NCBI GenBank assembly: GCA_963995525.1
Contig: OZ023216.1
Coordinates: forward strand, 41,104,983 to 41,168,982
DNA: 64,000 nt
Direction: 5' to 3'
Source: Escarpia spicata
Taxonomy: Eukaryota; Annelida; Polychaeta; Sabellida; Siboglinidae
In this document: positions 62,100 to 64,000 of the stretch, piece by piece
Layout: the number at the start of each line of letters is the position of its first letter
Numbering within the stretch: the stretch's first letter is position 1
Program-made: the position numbers and the translations under genes
Notes under the pieces: generated by a model
What the model was told of the DNA's origin: nothing
The model's database searches: none
Seen by the model: only the letters and a program-made list of their open reading frames with translations

Positions 62100-63235
62100 T
62101 GCGCATCCTTGTTCATGATTTTGTCTAAAGATTCTTGTAAGTTGCGCCTGTTAGTTCAGATTCCAGATAATATAGGCGCTATAGACGTTTGCTATCATTA
62201 CCATTATTATAAGTCCATAATGTTGTCTTCTTGTAAGGCGCGGGTGAAAGCGTGTTTTCTCGTTGACTTGTTAGTTGGATACTATATATGTATGGTTAAT
62301 AATCCCATTGGTGTCAATGTGAACAAAATTATGCCTTTAATTCCTAGAATTCCCTCTGCTTGAAGATCAACACGGAATTCGCTCATTTGCGTTCTTGATC
62401 CCGAACATCCCGTTTCTGTTTTCTTACCCTAATAAAAGTATCCTCATTACGACACGGCCACGCCGTCAACCTGCTAGCAGGTAGTTACGTCTACGTTCAT
62501 ATGCACTCACAGTATAAGTGTCGCAGTTCATTTGTTTGCTCATAAATTATTACAAATTTGCCGAAGCGGTACTTTCCCCAAGAAACCAGTAATGTTGACA
62601 CCTATTCGATTTCATAATCTGTGCCATTTGATTTCTGTATCATCTACCCTGAAGTCAGAATCATAACAGTGAGGTGTGCCCGTCGTCGACATCGCCGAGA
62701 TTAGTGTCAGTCGGACGGATGACACAGCCGCTTCTCCGGCGATAATGCTGTCGTGCGCCGTGCAATTAGCCAGATTGCTGCATCTGACCCTGGACAAGGG
62801 TCAGGCATCTTCCCGAAAGCTCATCTGCACGCATCTGTTATCCTTTCGGCCTAAAGGGCGGAGGTCAGAGCTCACTTAATTAGCCCATCCTGTGTGTTCC
62901 GCTGTCCGCGGGCCTGATTACACACGGCTGATATAGGTTGGGATTCACAAATACGCGAGGTCGCCCGATAATTGCTTCATCAAAGGGTTCTCGGATGACA
63001 ACTACAGGGAAATAGCGACTGGTCTCTCAGGTGTCCAACATAGAGTTACCCGGATGTGACCGCGAGTTATTTGCCTAAATTGTAATTTGCGTACAGATTT
63101 GGATTATATTTCCAGTTAAGCTGTGACGATAGCTCATTAAGATTAAAACATGTTTCGTGTAAGTCTCTTTTAGATCAAAACGTTTATATTATTCAACATA
63201 TTTAAATAGACTCTACGTCACGCGATTTTTAAAAG
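62100..63235. other. Gene-free stretch with a GC-richer island
   Basis: Between 62640 and 63070 the base composition is clearly richer in GC and CpG than its surroundings. A 67-codon plus-strand frame (MPVVDIAEISVSRTDD...) lies inside but has no recognisable domain. Possible promoter or unrecognised exon. Confidence 0.35.
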
Positions 63236-63239
63236 CAGT

Positions 63240-63421
<182 letters not shown>

Positions 63422-63429
63422 TTGTATAT

Positions 63430-63600
63430 AAAACATATCAAAGAAAAAACTGCAAAGGCAAAGTGGACAGGTCACATAGAAGAGATGAAAGACTACAGCT
63501 GGACTATCAGAACAACTGAAGACAGAAATAAAGTAAGAGTCACGCCAAAGACGGCAAGACAACGTTACCAACTATACACAGGGTGGCTATAAATAACCAT
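63430..63600 (+). pseudogene. Short LINE ORF2 C-terminal remnant
   Basis: The frame AKAKWTGHIEEMKDYSWTIR, TTEDRN resembles the KxxWAGHIARMxDxRWTxRxTEW block of LINE C-termini. The rest is lost. It abuts the (GTGC)n array. Confidence 0.5.
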
Positions 63601-64000
63601 ATGCCACTCTCTGATTGAAACGATGCATGATACGAATATTGGGGTAGGATATGACAAGGATACCGGAAATGTCAATTATTTTCTTTGTGCGAATTATTAC
63701 ATTTCACAATCTTTAGCACAAGTTATCATAATAATATAAACAACATATATATTACGTAGGATGCATTCGCCATCTGATAGAACCATCTACTACAATCTAT
63801 CAAAAACTGTTTTATTTAACGGTACATTATAAATAATGTATATGTGTATAAGGTCATGTCCATGTACTGACTTTCACACGCAAAATAGATTGAGCTAAAC
63901 CAAGTGAAATAATATTTAAAACGTACGCATTTACCGTATCAAATCATAAAACTCACCAGACGTGACAAGTTTGATTTATCGCGCACGAAATTAATCACAT
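63601..64000. other. AT-rich end of window
   Basis: No feature can be supported here. Confidence 0.5.

Overview
The window is animal nuclear DNA: interrupted genes with GT-AG introns, AT-rich intergenic sequence, very long microsatellites and many decayed non-LTR retrotransposons. The mix of a complete MALT1 paracaspase gene, a C3orf38 gene, CR1-like elements with an esterase ORF1, tRNA-type SINEs and abundant satellites suggests a marine lophotrochozoan, most likely a mollusc. This placement is an inference.

Two host genes can be read completely. (1) On the + strand, 3191-6275, three coding exons give a 333-residue C3orf38 (DUF4518, NTF2-like fold) homolog. (2) On the - strand, 16 coding exons between 46385 and 11796, plus a probable 5' non-coding exon ending at 47278, give an 800-residue MALT1 paracaspase. 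Every junction keeps phase. The order is death domain, three Ig-like domains, caspase-like domain with His476/Cys525, a C-terminal Ig-like domain, and a final TRAF6-type motif. About 35 kb of the window is this gene, and most of its length is intron filled with repeats.

Layout: 1-3190, retroelement fragment, a MITE and AT-rich DNA; 3191-6540, C3orf38; 6540-11270, a SINE and an 18-copy 73-bp satellite; 11270-47340, MALT1. Its introns hold a 51/42-bp satellite copied from the active-site cysteine exon end, a 27-bp minisatellite that begins at the next exon's splice donor, a 3.7-kb 28/35-bp minisatellite grown inside a LINE tail, several copies of a palindrome-ended dispersed element, and LINE fragments. 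47640-51300 is a nearly full-length but disabled CR1-like retrotransposon next to the MALT1 promoter. 52270-64000 has no recognised host gene: three or more LINE remnants, a hAT transposase fragment, SINEs, poly-C tracts and long (CT)n, (CA)n, (CAGA)n, (GT)n and (GTGC)n arrays.

The most unusual signal is that two consecutive MALT1 introns each carry a satellite whose first unit overlaps or abuts the upstream exon's 5' splice site. One of these satellites is built from the codons for the catalytic cysteine.
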